Shown here: in pieces, positions 9,421 through 17,478 of the stretch | Position numbering within the stretch: position 1 is the stretch's first letter | Layout of the letters: each line of letters begins with the position of its first letter | Origin: Euryarchaeota archaeon UBA346 | Lineage (GTDB): Archaea; Thermoplasmatota; E2; DHVEG-1 | Assembly (NCBI GenBank): GCA_002496355.1 | Contig: DAJP01000050.1 | Span: forward strand, 1,810-60,930 | Reading direction: 5' to 3' | Length of the DNA: 59,121 nucleotides | The notes under the pieces: model-generated | Database searches by the model: none | Told to the model about the DNA's origin: nothing | What the model saw: only the letters and a program-made list of their open reading frames with translations | Position numbers and translations under genes: made by a program

Positions 9421-9975
9421 TCATATGTGGATTTCTCGCAAGGTAGTGTAGATCGGTCCGTTCGGTGTCAGCTCGCTTTTCTTCAATGCAATGGCGTGTA
9501 CTTCCTGGGTTGTGAATTCTGCATCCTGGTGGTGTTCTAAGGTGGTGAGGAGTTTCTCTTTATTTCTCGCTGTTCTTACTCGACCAATCGTCAAATGCGC
9601 AGAGAATCCTCTTGTTTCCTTTTTGAACCCAAGGGATGCTAAACTGGAATCAAGAGTATGTGCGATTGGTCCAATCTGGCCGTTGTCAAGGATTCCTATC
9701 CAGATGACTTTCATATAATTCTTGTTAGGGAACACCCCAGTACCTCGGAGCGTGACTGGAAATGATTTGATGGTTTTAACTGATTCTTTCATACTCTGTT
9801 CTATCGCGTCAATGAATTTTTCTTCGGTATCCCCAAGAAACTTGAGGGTGATGTGGATGTTTTCTGGTTCAACGAGTTTCACATCAGCACCTGTTTTTTT
9901 TATCTCGTTTTCAAATGCAAGTATCTGAGATGTTGAAGAGATGTCGATTGCGATGAATCCTCGAAAGAGTGTCAT
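9421..9975 (-). CDS. thpR: RNA 2',3'-cyclic phosphodiesterase (LigT/ThpR)
   Basis: 184 residues, typical length for the 2H phosphoesterase family. Both catalytic HxT motifs are present (HITLKFLG near residue 43 and HLTIGRV near residue 127). Family members hydrolyse 2',3'-cyclic phosphate RNA ends, and archaeal members are often linked to tRNA processing genes. Here it heads a minus-strand operon with a PAP2 phosphatase and the CCA enzyme. The ATG at 9975 gives the standard N terminus MTLFRGFIAIDI. Confidence 0.94.
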   Translation of the reverse strand: MTLFRGFIAIDISSTSQILAFENEIKKTGADVKLVEPENIHITLKFLGDTEEKFIDAIEQSMKESVKTIKSFPVTLRGTGVFPNKNYMKVIWIGILDNGQIGPIAHTLDSSLASLGFKKETRGFSAHLTIGRVRTARNKEKLLTTLEHHQDAEFTTQEVHAIALKKSELTPNGPIYTTLREIHI

Positions 9976-10044
9976 GGTGTCCTCCGATTGAAATCAAGAA
10001 ACAATTTCCCTCTATATAGCAGTATTTCATACTTGCGAAAAGCG

Positions 10045-10878
10045 CTATTCTTCCAAATCGATGTGGTAGGTATTTTTTGGGTTTTCTACATGAATCACAT
10101 GTGCATGTTTTTCCGATAAAAGGTTTTCCTGCAGAAGATTTTTTGTCAGTTTCGGGACTGTTCTTGGAGCAAGGACCGCACCCGGTCGTCGTAAATCGTC
10201 TATGTAATCAGTCTCCATTAAAAATCGAGTTCCTTTCTGCAATGCAGCAACGATATTTTTTCGCGAGGAAAGCACTGAGGGCATCAGACCAAAATTCTCC
10301 TCAGGTGTGATAAGGGGTGGGGCGAAGTGTTTAACGATTCTTTCGGGGTTTAAACCAACTTTTCTGCCCATTTCAACAAATTCTTCGCACAGCTTTGGTG
10401 TCGTACTTTCTGTGTGCAACACGACCGGTACTCCAGCATCTTTTGCTTGTGCCATACCATAGGCCAACAAATCGTTTGAATCCTGTATGATTTGTTGATC
10501 GACAGGAAAATGTGGTCGTCCTATCTCACCAATAGCGATGCAGAGATGTTCCCTGCAGAGATTTGCTGCCTCATCCATTCCTTTTCTCATAATCGACAGA
10601 GCGGTCTGACGTCCGAATCTCTCTTGAAGCGGAAGAAGGTCCACCGGATAGGGGCCCACGACGACAAACACACCGATATCAAGAGTAGATCGAATCTCTT
10701 CTGCCATGTGGATCGTCTCTTGATAGCAGGTCTGATAGCTTTTTTCTTTCAAGACGGTCTCAGGCATGGGATACTGACAGAGGATGAAATGGGTACCACC
10801 TGCGGCTTTGAACTCTTTGACTGCCTCAAGAAATCTCCCGTCCCGTCGGAGATGAAGATGATTATCGAAACAGATCAT
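10045..10878 (-). CDS. TatD-related metal-dependent hydrolase (TIM barrel)
   Basis: 277 residues. An HxH metal motif follows the first strand (FDNHLHLRRDG). Later candidate metal ligands are Glu in AIGEIGRPH, His in VVLHTES, His in IVKHFAP and Asp in METDYIDD, the order seen in TatD/amidohydrolase barrels. The family includes nucleases and other phosphoesterases, and the substrate cannot be told from sequence. The pattern fits an archaeal TatD-like subfamily rather than canonical bacterial TatD. It is separated from its neighbours by about 70 nt on each side, so it may be monocistronic. Confidence 0.85.
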   Translation of the reverse strand: MICFDNHLHLRRDGRFLEAVKEFKAAGGTHFILCQYPMPETVLKEKSYQTCYQETIHMAEEIRSTLDIGVFVVVGPYPVDLLPLQERFGRQTALSIMRKGMDEAANLCREHLCIAIGEIGRPHFPVDQQIIQDSNDLLAYGMAQAKDAGVPVVLHTESTTPKLCEEFVEMGRKVGLNPERIVKHFAPPLITPEENFGLMPSVLSSRKNIVAALQKGTRFLMETDYIDDLRRPGAVLAPRTVPKLTKNLLQENLLSEKHAHVIHVENPKNTYHIDLEE

Positions 10879-10943
10879 AGTCTCAGGTCCTATAAAAGAG
10901 AATAAAAAAGAAAGATATAAAGAGGTGGAGTGCGCGATATCAC

Positions 10944-11453
10944 CTATGTTTCCAGCTCAGCATCATTATGCGTGTTTTTCTTCCCAGCCACGATATCTAG
11001 GACGTCCTGCGCAAGGATCCAACCAAGATACCCCATGAAAAACGTGAAGAACCCCATGATGCTGTAGATGATTATGTTCTTTAATGGTTCGGTCCCGTCT
11101 TGAACCATGATGACAACTGTGCCAATGGCCAAGTAAACCAAAATGAGCAGCAGAATCCAGCGTAATGCGTTCATCGTACCATGAAAACTCAGAATAGGTT
11201 TAATGGTAAGTGCTTTTTTTTCTGCTGATTTTTTCACGTTTTTTCCTGGTGTCCTAGCCACTTTTTCGACAGTACATTGAAAAGTCGATGAAGCGAACTG
11301 TTTTACTTTTGCCTCATGCTTCTCTTGTTTCTGTATCGATTTATTCAGACGATATCGTTTATGGAACGGTGCTAGTGGAAGCACACGCAATGGTACTTTT
11401 CGTGTTTTAAGATTTCGCGAGAGACTTTTATTACTAATTTTTCTTATTGACAC
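10944..11453 (-). CDS. Small membrane protein with basic N-terminal region
   Basis: No family recognised. The longest reading begins at a TTG (11495), but a strong AGGAGG sits 7 nt before the GTG at 11453, so I use that start (169 aa, VSIRKISNKSLSRNL). Residues 1-85 are strongly basic and likely cytosolic. Two membrane helices follow (LRWILLLILVYLAIGTVVIMV and IIYSIMGFFTFFMGYLGWIL), and the protein ends in a short polar tail. The spacer upstream holds a TATA-like CCTTTTATAGG and two perfect inverted repeats, so it probably has its own regulated promoter. Function unknown. Confidence 0.72.
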   Translation of the reverse strand: MSIRKISNKSLSRNLKTRKVPLRVLPLAPFHKRYRLNKSIQKQEKHEAKVKQFASSTFQCTVEKVARTPGKNVKKSAEKKALTIKPILSFHGTMNALRWILLLILVYLAIGTVVIMVQDGTEPLKNIIIYSIMGFFTFFMGYLGWILAQDVLDIVAGKKNTHNDAELET

Positions 11454-11528
11454 CGTTCTTCCTCCTAGTGAAGAATATTTTTTGAGTGATCCCAAAAAAG
11501 CAACAAATGGGACCTATAAAAGGCTGTT

Positions 11529-11552
11529 TTGTAGATACCTATGCATCTACAA
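11529..11552. promoter_or_regulatory. Perfect 8-bp inverted repeat upstream of a TATA box
   Basis: TTGTAGAT and ATCTACAA arms separated by 8 bases (ACCTATGC). It lies just upstream, on the minus strand, of the TATA-like TTTTATAGG that precedes the 10944-11453 gene. A dimeric regulator site or activator site is plausible. A YchF-gene terminator is less likely, because no T-tract follows it on that strand. Confidence 0.5.
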
Positions 11553-11573
11553 GGCAGCTCGTTATCCCTTTAC

Positions 11574-11593
11574 GGTGCAACCTTGTATGCACC
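11574..11593. promoter_or_regulatory. Perfect 6-bp inverted repeat with the same 8-nt spacing
   Basis: GGTGCA and TGCACC separated by 8 bases. It is 21 bases beyond the neighbouring inverted repeat and has the same spacer length, suggesting a pair of related sites. It also contains GTAGGTGCATA (minus strand), an 11-mer shared with the dispersed element at 46231-46241. Confidence 0.4.
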
Positions 11594-11622
11594 TACATGT
11601 CCGACAAGATATCCTCAGGGTC

Positions 11623-12816
11623 TCAAATATCTGCGATGATGCTGATGATGTCCCCGTCTTTTAACTGATGGTCCGCACCGATAATGCGATGAGAGCGTGC
11701 ATCAATACCTCTGATAAAATGATCACCTAGGTCCGTATGAACCTTATATGCGAGGTCTTTTGCAGTGGATCCCCGGGGGATTAAGTGTGCATCGGGCAGG
11801 ACGCGACCTTCTTTGTCCGTGAGACGATGCTCATCCTGCACTGGGTACACAACGATCAGGTCAAGCATCCGGACTGCTTCATCGATACATTTCTGAACAC
11901 CGGTCGATCCGTATTTCTGAAGGACATGTTCTCGGATATATTCCAATGCCTTGATCTGTTTTTCAGAGAGTCCCTCTTTTTTAAGGATGGTGAAATCATT
12001 GCCGCCCGGTGTATAGGAGATGATTCCTTTCTCTGCTGCGTTACTTAATGCAAGTTCACTTTCCGCGCTGCAGGGGATGACGATGTATTTTGTCAGTTCT
12101 TTTCTTTTTTCCATGAGGTTCTCTGGTGCTTTATCGCTTTTGTTAAAGGCGATGATGATTGGTTTACTGATGGCACGAACGTAATCGGTGAGTTTGAAGA
12201 TCTGGTCGTCTTTCCAGTGTGATGGTTTGGAAATATCGAGGTTGATTTTTCGTATCGCTCCAGAGATATGCTCTTCGCGGATCCCCAGGCCGGTGAGCTG
12301 CTCTGTTAGCATCTTTTCTATTTTTTTGTTTTCAAGCTCGCATTTTCTTGCAATGATTTCCCAGCTTTTTTTGATGATACCAAATAACCAGTAGTTGATT
12401 TCTTTTTCAAGAAATTCGATGTCGAGGAGTGGGTCATGGGAGCCCAGTTCACAGGGGTTTCCTTCCGCATCCGTGCTTCCGGATGCATCGACGATGTGGA
12501 TTAGGGCGTGGGCTTGTCGCAGATCATCAAGGAATTTATTTCCCAGTCCTTTCCCTTTGTGGGCATCGGGGACGAGGCCTGCGACATCGATTGCTTCGAT
12601 GGGGACGAACCTGATTCCATCGATACATCGAGAATTATGTGGTGTGCAGGTGACATGGGCATCTTTGCAGGGACAGGGTTTGCGGATGTACATGACCCCC
12701 CGGTTTGCCTCGATGGTCGTAAATGGGTAGTTTGCAACCTCTGCATGGGCTTTTGTGGCAGCGTTGAAGAACGTGGATTTTCCGACGTTTGGTTTTCCAA
12801 CAATACCTAACTGCAT
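11623..12816 (-). CDS. YchF/OBG-family GTP- or ATP-binding protein with TGS domain
   Basis: 397 residues. The N terminus has a G1 P-loop GKPNVGKST (about 7-15), a switch region NYPFTTIEANRG, a Cys/His-rich insert (CPCKDAHVTCTPHNSRC) typical of archaeal YchF-like proteins, and DVAGLVP as G3. NKSDKAP serves as G4. The C terminus is a TGS domain (VLPDAHLIPRGSTAKDLAYKVHTDLG). The role is inferred to be ribosome- or translation-associated nucleotide hydrolysis. The start ATG has GGAGTAGGAAC before it and lies 5 nt after the stop of the bactofilin-like gene, so the two are cotranscribed. Confidence 0.94.
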   Translation of the reverse strand: MQLGIVGKPNVGKSTFFNAATKAHAEVANYPFTTIEANRGVMYIRKPCPCKDAHVTCTPHNSRCIDGIRFVPIEAIDVAGLVPDAHKGKGLGNKFLDDLRQAHALIHIVDASGSTDAEGNPCELGSHDPLLDIEFLEKEINYWLFGIIKKSWEIIARKCELENKKIEKMLTEQLTGLGIREEHISGAIRKINLDISKPSHWKDDQIFKLTDYVRAISKPIIIAFNKSDKAPENLMEKRKELTKYIVIPCSAESELALSNAAEKGIISYTPGGNDFTILKKEGLSEKQIKALEYIREHVLQKYGSTGVQKCIDEAVRMLDLIVVYPVQDEHRLTDKEGRVLPDAHLIPRGSTAKDLAYKVHTDLGDHFIRGIDARSHRIIGADHQLKDGDIISIIADI

Positions 12817-12821
12817 TGTTC

Positions 12822-13745
12822 CTACTCCAAGAGTTCTTTTACTTCATCGGCGACATCGACATCGTTTTCAAAGCGTTTAACCTTTTCAGTGGCTTGTTCT
12901 TTTAAGCTATCGACAAAGGACACGCCTTTTTTGGCATGGAATGTCCCCTGTATCGAGGCTGTTTTTGACAGGGAGATTTCCTCAGCGGAGATGTTCCCGA
13001 CGATGTCTGCTTGTTCTGTGATATTGACGATGCCAAGTGATGTGATGTTCCCATGGATTTTTACTTTTTTACCAACGTAGATGTTTCCGGTTGCTTTCAA
13101 GGTGCCGAAGATTTCTGATTTCTCTTCTATGGAGATGTTGCCTTGTACATCATAGTTGCCCAACAGTTTACATTCTTTGCCAACCTGGAGATTTCCTTCC
13201 ACTTTTGAGTTGGAGATGCTTATAATGGAGTTGTTTGGTAGGAAGAGGAACGATTCTGATATCGGGATGGTGTCCCCATCGTTTTGTTCGAGTTCCTCAA
13301 GGATGCGTTCGATTTCTTCGCTTCGTCCCATTTTCAACAACTGTAAAAGATATACAAAGATATATATCACCATGGGGACCGGGTTCCTGATATTAATCCA
13401 ACCCTTCGCCTCAAAACCCTTCTCAATCTCAACACTATCCCCAACATCCAGATCGCCTCGGAGAGATAACGCTCCTTTAATCTTTGTCTTCTCCCCAAGA
13501 TACACGTTCCCTCCGCTTTGGACATTCCCCCCAATTGAAGAAAAAATATCCACTCGGACATCCTGAGGAGAATTAAGATTCCCATCAATGATCGCATGTT
13601 CACCAACAAAAATCCGACCATCGGTATGAACACTAAAACGAACAAGGGAACGATCACCAATCACGACATCGCCCTTGGTCATTATTAAAGCTTCATCAAA
13701 CAAGGTCTTATCTGGAATAACCAGTGTTTTTCTATCGAAAGCCAT
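12822..13745 (-). CDS. Bactofilin-like polymer-forming beta-helical protein
   Basis: 307 residues made almost entirely of short repeats such as GDVVIGDRSLV, GNVQSGGNVYLGEKTKIKG and GNISIEEKSEIFG, the pattern of bactofilin/polymer-forming cytoskeletal beta-helices. There appear to be two beta-helical blocks (about 20-120 and 165-290). They are split by a hydrophobic stretch (VPMVIYIFVYLLQLL, about 123-137) and an acidic helix (EEIERILEELEQNDGD), which could tether the protein to the membrane. Related bactofilins (halofilin) act in shape control in haloarchaea; that is family knowledge, not shown here. The TATA-like TTTTATAAT about 27 nt before the ATG suggests a leaderless transcript. First gene of an operon with the YchF-type GTPase. 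Confidence 0.78.
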   Translation of the reverse strand: MAFDRKTLVIPDKTLFDEALIMTKGDVVIGDRSLVRFSVHTDGRIFVGEHAIIDGNLNSPQDVRVDIFSSIGGNVQSGGNVYLGEKTKIKGALSLRGDLDVGDSVEIEKGFEAKGWINIRNPVPMVIYIFVYLLQLLKMGRSEEIERILEELEQNDGDTIPISESFLFLPNNSIISISNSKVEGNLQVGKECKLLGNYDVQGNISIEEKSEIFGTLKATGNIYVGKKVKIHGNITSLGIVNITEQADIVGNISAEEISLSKTASIQGTFHAKKGVSFVDSLKEQATEKVKRFENDVDVADEVKELLE

Positions 13746-13893
13746 TGTCCACAGATATGAACTAACGCATTATAAAACCAACGGCAGAGGTATTCTCCCC
13801 CAAAGAAAAAAATTGATATATGAAATGCGTATATGTCGGTGAATCTCAAACATGAACGTCTCATCATAGTCGTATTGAGTGGAAGTTTTAACC

Positions 13894-15921
13894 ATGACAA
13901 CAAAACAAACAGATACACCATCAGAACAAAATGAACAGAACGTAGAGGAATTACCTCCAATAGATGTCTGGATTCAGAACATCAAATTCACGACTACCGA
14001 GGATATCAAAGTCCCAGAAAATCTCTTAGATCAGGTCATTGGACAAGATCAAACCGTCGCAATCGTCAAAAAAGCAGCAGAACAGAAACGGCACGTCATG
14101 CTTATCGGAGACCCAGGGACTGGAAAATCCATGGTCGCACGCGCTATGACCGAGTTTCTACCAAAAGGAGAACTCGAAGACATCATCGTCTACCCCAACA
14201 ACGAGGACACCAACACCCCAACCATCCGAGTCGTTCCCGCTGGAAAAGCACATGAAATCATACGAATGCAGCGAGAGGAAGCAAAGCGGAAAGCCGAACA
14301 ACAAAACAGCATGATCCTGGGAATCGTTTTATTGATCGTTACACTCTCCTTAATCGGGGCAATGGTCACCGGTCATCTCGAATACGCGATTTTTGGTGTC
14401 ATTGCCGCCGTCATGGTCTACCTCATTGTCGCACGAGGGGGATTCTCCCAGAGACGAGAACTCCAGATGATCCCAAAACTCTTAGTATCCCATGAGAAAA
14501 ACGACGTCCCACCATTCATTGATGCAACCGCTGCACATTCTGGAGCACTCCTTGGTGACGTACGACACGATCCGTTCCAATCAGCCGGACTGGAAACACC
14601 TCCCCACCAACTCGTTGAAGCAGGTGCTATTCACCGAGCACACAAGGGCGTATTGTACATCGATGAGATCAACACCTTAAGTTTACCGTCACAGCAGCAT
14701 TTACTCACCGCTATCCAGGAGAAAAAATTTCAGATTACCGGACAGTCCGAACGAAGCTTTGGTGCAATGGTAAAAACAGAACCAGCACCCTGCGACTTCA
14801 TCTTAGTCTCTGCAGGAAACCTCGATGCGTTAAACGGCATGCATCCCGCGTTACGCTCTCGTATCAGAGGATATGGATACGAAAGCTATCTTCTCAGCGT
14901 CATGGATGATACCCAGGCGAATCGAGAAAAACTCATCCGATTCGTTGCTCAGGAAGTAAAGAAAGATGGTAAAATACATCATTTCAACAAAGAAGCTGTC
15001 GCCGAAGTCATCCATGAGGCACAACGAAGAGCCGGACGAAAAGGAAAACTCTCCTTGCGATTACGAGAACTTGGTGGTTTGATCCGGGTTGCTGGAGATA
15101 TCGCTTATGAGAAAGGAGATAAAATCATCACACAACAGCATGTCATTGAAGCGAAACGTATCGCGCGATCATTAGAACAGCAAGTCTCAGACCGTGCATT
15201 AGAATCACAAAAGAGTTATCGATCCTTCAGAACCTTAGGTGAAGAAGTCGGCGTCGTCAATGGACTAGCGGTGCATTCTGCGGATCCATCGATGAGCGAG
15301 TTCTCTGGGTTAGTACTCCCAATAGTCGCGGAGGTAACACCTGCTGGGTCACAGTCCGAAGGAAAGGTAATTGCCACGGGAAAACTTGGGGATATCGCGA
15401 AAGAATCAGTTCAAAATATCTCTGCGATTATTAAAAAATATATGGGACGAGATATCTCGAAACATGATATCCACATCCAGTTCATCGGTACCTATGAAGG
15501 TGTCGAGGGCGACTCCGCAAGCATCTCGTTGATCACCGCAGTCATCTCCGCCATGGAGAACGTCCCGGTTCGACAGGATGTTGCAATGACCGGTTCGATA
15601 AGCATCAGAGGAACAGTGCTCCCCATCGGTGGAGTCACCGCAAAAATCGAGGCAGCTGCTGAGGCAGGGATGAAGACCGTAATCATTCCAAAAGCGAATC
15701 TCAATGATGTATTAATCGAAGATAAATACAAGAAAATCATCGAAATCATCCCTGTTGAGACCTTAACAGATGTTCTCCAAACCGCGCTCGTCGGTAACGG
15801 GAAAGAAGAGCTCTTACGAAAATTAAAAGAGATGCGCCCTCCAAAAATCATCGGCAAAGTCGAACTGGAATCTGAACGAAAGAAACCAACCTCTCTCCAT
15901 CCTGAAGAACCAAGAAAGTAA
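13894..15921 (+). CDS. lonB: Archaeal LonB protease, membrane-anchored
   Basis: 675 residues from the ATG at 13894 (a GTG at 13879 would add five). An ATP-dependent protease that degrades misfolded and regulatory proteins at the membrane. Walker A is GDPGTGKS (72-79). Two transmembrane helices sit inside the AAA+ domain (about 140-180, MILGIVLLIVTLSLIGAM and FGVIAAVMVYLIV), the hallmark of archaeal LonB. Walker B is VLYIDEIN. The C-terminal protease domain has the Ser-Lys dyad: Ser541 in EGDSASISL and Lys584 in GGVTAKIEA, 43 residues apart as in known Lon enzymes. Divergent from the bactofilin-like gene; the 148-bp gap between them must hold both promoters. Confidence 0.97.
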   Translation: MTTKQTDTPSEQNEQNVEELPPIDVWIQNIKFTTTEDIKVPENLLDQVIGQDQTVAIVKKAAEQKRHVMLIGDPGTGKSMVARAMTEFLPKGELEDIIVYPNNEDTNTPTIRVVPAGKAHEIIRMQREEAKRKAEQQNSMILGIVLLIVTLSLIGAMVTGHLEYAIFGVIAAVMVYLIVARGGFSQRRELQMIPKLLVSHEKNDVPPFIDATAAHSGALLGDVRHDPFQSAGLETPPHQLVEAGAIHRAHKGVLYIDEINTLSLPSQQHLLTAIQEKKFQITGQSERSFGAMVKTEPAPCDFILVSAGNLDALNGMHPALRSRIRGYGYESYLLSVMDDTQANREKLIRFVAQEVKKDGKIHHFNKEAVAEVIHEAQRRAGRKGKLSLRLRELGGLIRVAGDIAYEKGDKIITQQHVIEAKRIARSLEQQVSDRALESQKSYRSFRTLGEEVGVVNGLAVHSADPSMSEFSGLVLPIVAEVTPAGSQSEGKVIATGKLGDIAKESVQNISAIIKKYMGRDISKHDIHIQFIGTYEGVEGDSASISLITAVISAMENVPVRQDVAMTGSISIRGTVLPIGGVTAKIEAAAEAGMKTVIIPKANLNDVLIEDKYKKIIEIIPVETLTDVLQTALVGNGKEELLRKLKEMRPPKIIGKVELESERKKPTSLHPEEPRK

Positions 15922-15989
15922 ATATGTCATCCGTTCTTATCATTCAATAGAGAAAAAAATCGTAGGATAGAAGATTTCGTAGGTTGACT

Positions 15990-16490
15990 ATGAAAGCGTT
16001 GTTTATTGGGCGTTTTCAACCCTTCCACATGGGCCATCTCTTATTGTTACAACGACTGTCGAAACAGTATGAAGAGATTATCATTGGCATCGGGTCTTCT
16101 CAATATCATGACACCGCGGATAATCCTTTTTCAGAGGCAGAACGATATCAGATGATCATACGTTCACTTACGGCTGATTATATCCAGAACTACCGCATTG
16201 TCTCCATCCCTGATATCCATAATCCTCCGAAATGGGTCGATCATGTCTGCTCCATCGTCTCTGATTTTGATGTGGTCATCTCGAACAATCCAGTGACCCG
16301 AACATTATTCTCAAAGAAAGGATTTATGGTGAAGGGAACAGCCTATTTTGATAGAAAACGATACTCTGGAAAGGAGATACGCAGGCGTATCCTTCAAGAT
16401 GAACCCTGGGGGGATTTGGTGCCTCCTGCGGTCTACGATTTTATTAACACCATCGAGGGAGTACCTCGTCTTAAAAGAATAGCACCATAA
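15990..16490 (+). CDS. nadM: Archaeal nicotinamide-nucleotide adenylyltransferase
   Basis: 166 residues, the normal size of archaeal NadM. It joins ATP and NMN to make NAD. The nucleotidyltransferase motif GRFQPFHMGH is at residues 7-16, and the second ATP-binding motif is SGKEIRRRI near the C terminus. A TTG at 15984 is in frame, but the ATG at 15990 gives the canonical MKALFIGRF start with GTAGGTTG upstream. It follows lonB by 68 nt. NAD supply also serves the NAD-dependent DNA ligase encoded further along. Confidence 0.95.
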   Translation: MKALFIGRFQPFHMGHLLLLQRLSKQYEEIIIGIGSSQYHDTADNPFSEAERYQMIIRSLTADYIQNYRIVSIPDIHNPPKWVDHVCSIVSDFDVVISNNPVTRTLFSKKGFMVKGTAYFDRKRYSGKEIRRRILQDEPWGDLVPPAVYDFINTIEGVPRLKRIAP

Positions 16491-16563
16491 TGTATTAAAA
16501 AAGGATTTTTTGATAAGAACCGTACAGATATATTTATATAAAATAACAGAGAACCGTATCAGT

Positions 16564-17478
16564 ATGAGTGGTTCTGGTGAGGATATAGGATCTAAGATAG
16601 GTGTCTATCTGAAACTTCTACGACCATTTACCCTTCTCGCACCCCTGATTGTCTCCAGTAGCGTCATCATCGCAAGTCTGGTGGAATCTCATATCACAGA
16701 TCAAATTGGTATTTCCCTTCTTCTCACAATACTTACCGCAAGTTTTTGCTTCGCCTTACTCAATGGAGCATCCAATGTCTTAAATCAAGCAACAGACTGG
16801 AAAGAAGATGCCATATCAAAACCCTATCGACCGATACCAAATGGAATCGTCACCTCAAAGGAAGCATACCAGCTTTCCTGTATGCTCTATGTAGGAGCAT
16901 TCCTCCTGTCCTTCGCCGTCCATGCCCTCTTTAGTTTCTTCATCACCCTGATTGCTGTATTCTCCATTACCTATTCCCTCACACCACGCATGAAAAGATT
17001 CCTTTTTTTCAACCAGCTATGGGTCGCAATCCCAAGAGGATTCTTTGCCATTCTTGCTTCCTGGAGTGTGTTTGGAAACCCTTTTAAGCCACTCCCGTTA
17101 GCTATCGGGTGCGTTGCCGCTCTGTTTCTTTTCGGCGGAACCACCACAAAAGACATACTTGATGCAGAGGCAGATCGGGTTGTGGGAACAAAAACACTCG
17201 TCAACGTCTATGGTGTGAAAATAGCTGCTGTTCTCTCATTGATCTTCATGGTGAGCGCATTTTGTTTGATCATTCCCCTCGTATATCTTCAGGTTCTACC
17301 AACGGTTGTTTTTCCTCTCTCATTTCTAAGTTTCCTTAGCGTCATTATCGGATGGCTCATGATCCACAAACACAAAAATTCAAAATGGGAGAACACCTCA
17401 GCTTGGACCGTGATGTACGCAACTTATTTTCTTTTTGCATTCAGTTTTGCGATTATCACGATTTTTTCTTCTGCGTAA
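16564..17478 (+). CDS. UbiA-family prenyltransferase 1
   Basis: 304 residues from the ATG at 16564. A TATA-like ATATTTATATAAAA about 30 nt upstream and the absence of a Shine-Dalgarno sequence point to a leaderless transcript; the TTG at 16510 is less likely. Polytopic membrane enzyme with about eight or nine helices and two Asp-rich motifs, NQATDWKEDAISKP and DILDAEADRVVG, which bind Mg-diphosphate in UbiA enzymes. The acceptor is unknown. It is closely similar to UbiA 2 at 20784-21800 (shared LRPFTLLAP, KPYRPIP, PRMKRFLF and LASWSVFG). The 3' end overlaps the convergent surface-protein gene by 23 nt. Confidence 0.92.
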   Translation: MSGSGEDIGSKIGVYLKLLRPFTLLAPLIVSSSVIIASLVESHITDQIGISLLLTILTASFCFALLNGASNVLNQATDWKEDAISKPYRPIPNGIVTSKEAYQLSCMLYVGAFLLSFAVHALFSFFITLIAVFSITYSLTPRMKRFLFFNQLWVAIPRGFFAILASWSVFGNPFKPLPLAIGCVAALFLFGGTTTKDILDAEADRVVGTKTLVNVYGVKIAAVLSLIFMVSAFCLIIPLVYLQVLPTVVFPLSFLSFLSVIIGWLMIHKHKNSKWENTSAWTVMYATYFLFAFSFAIITIFSSA

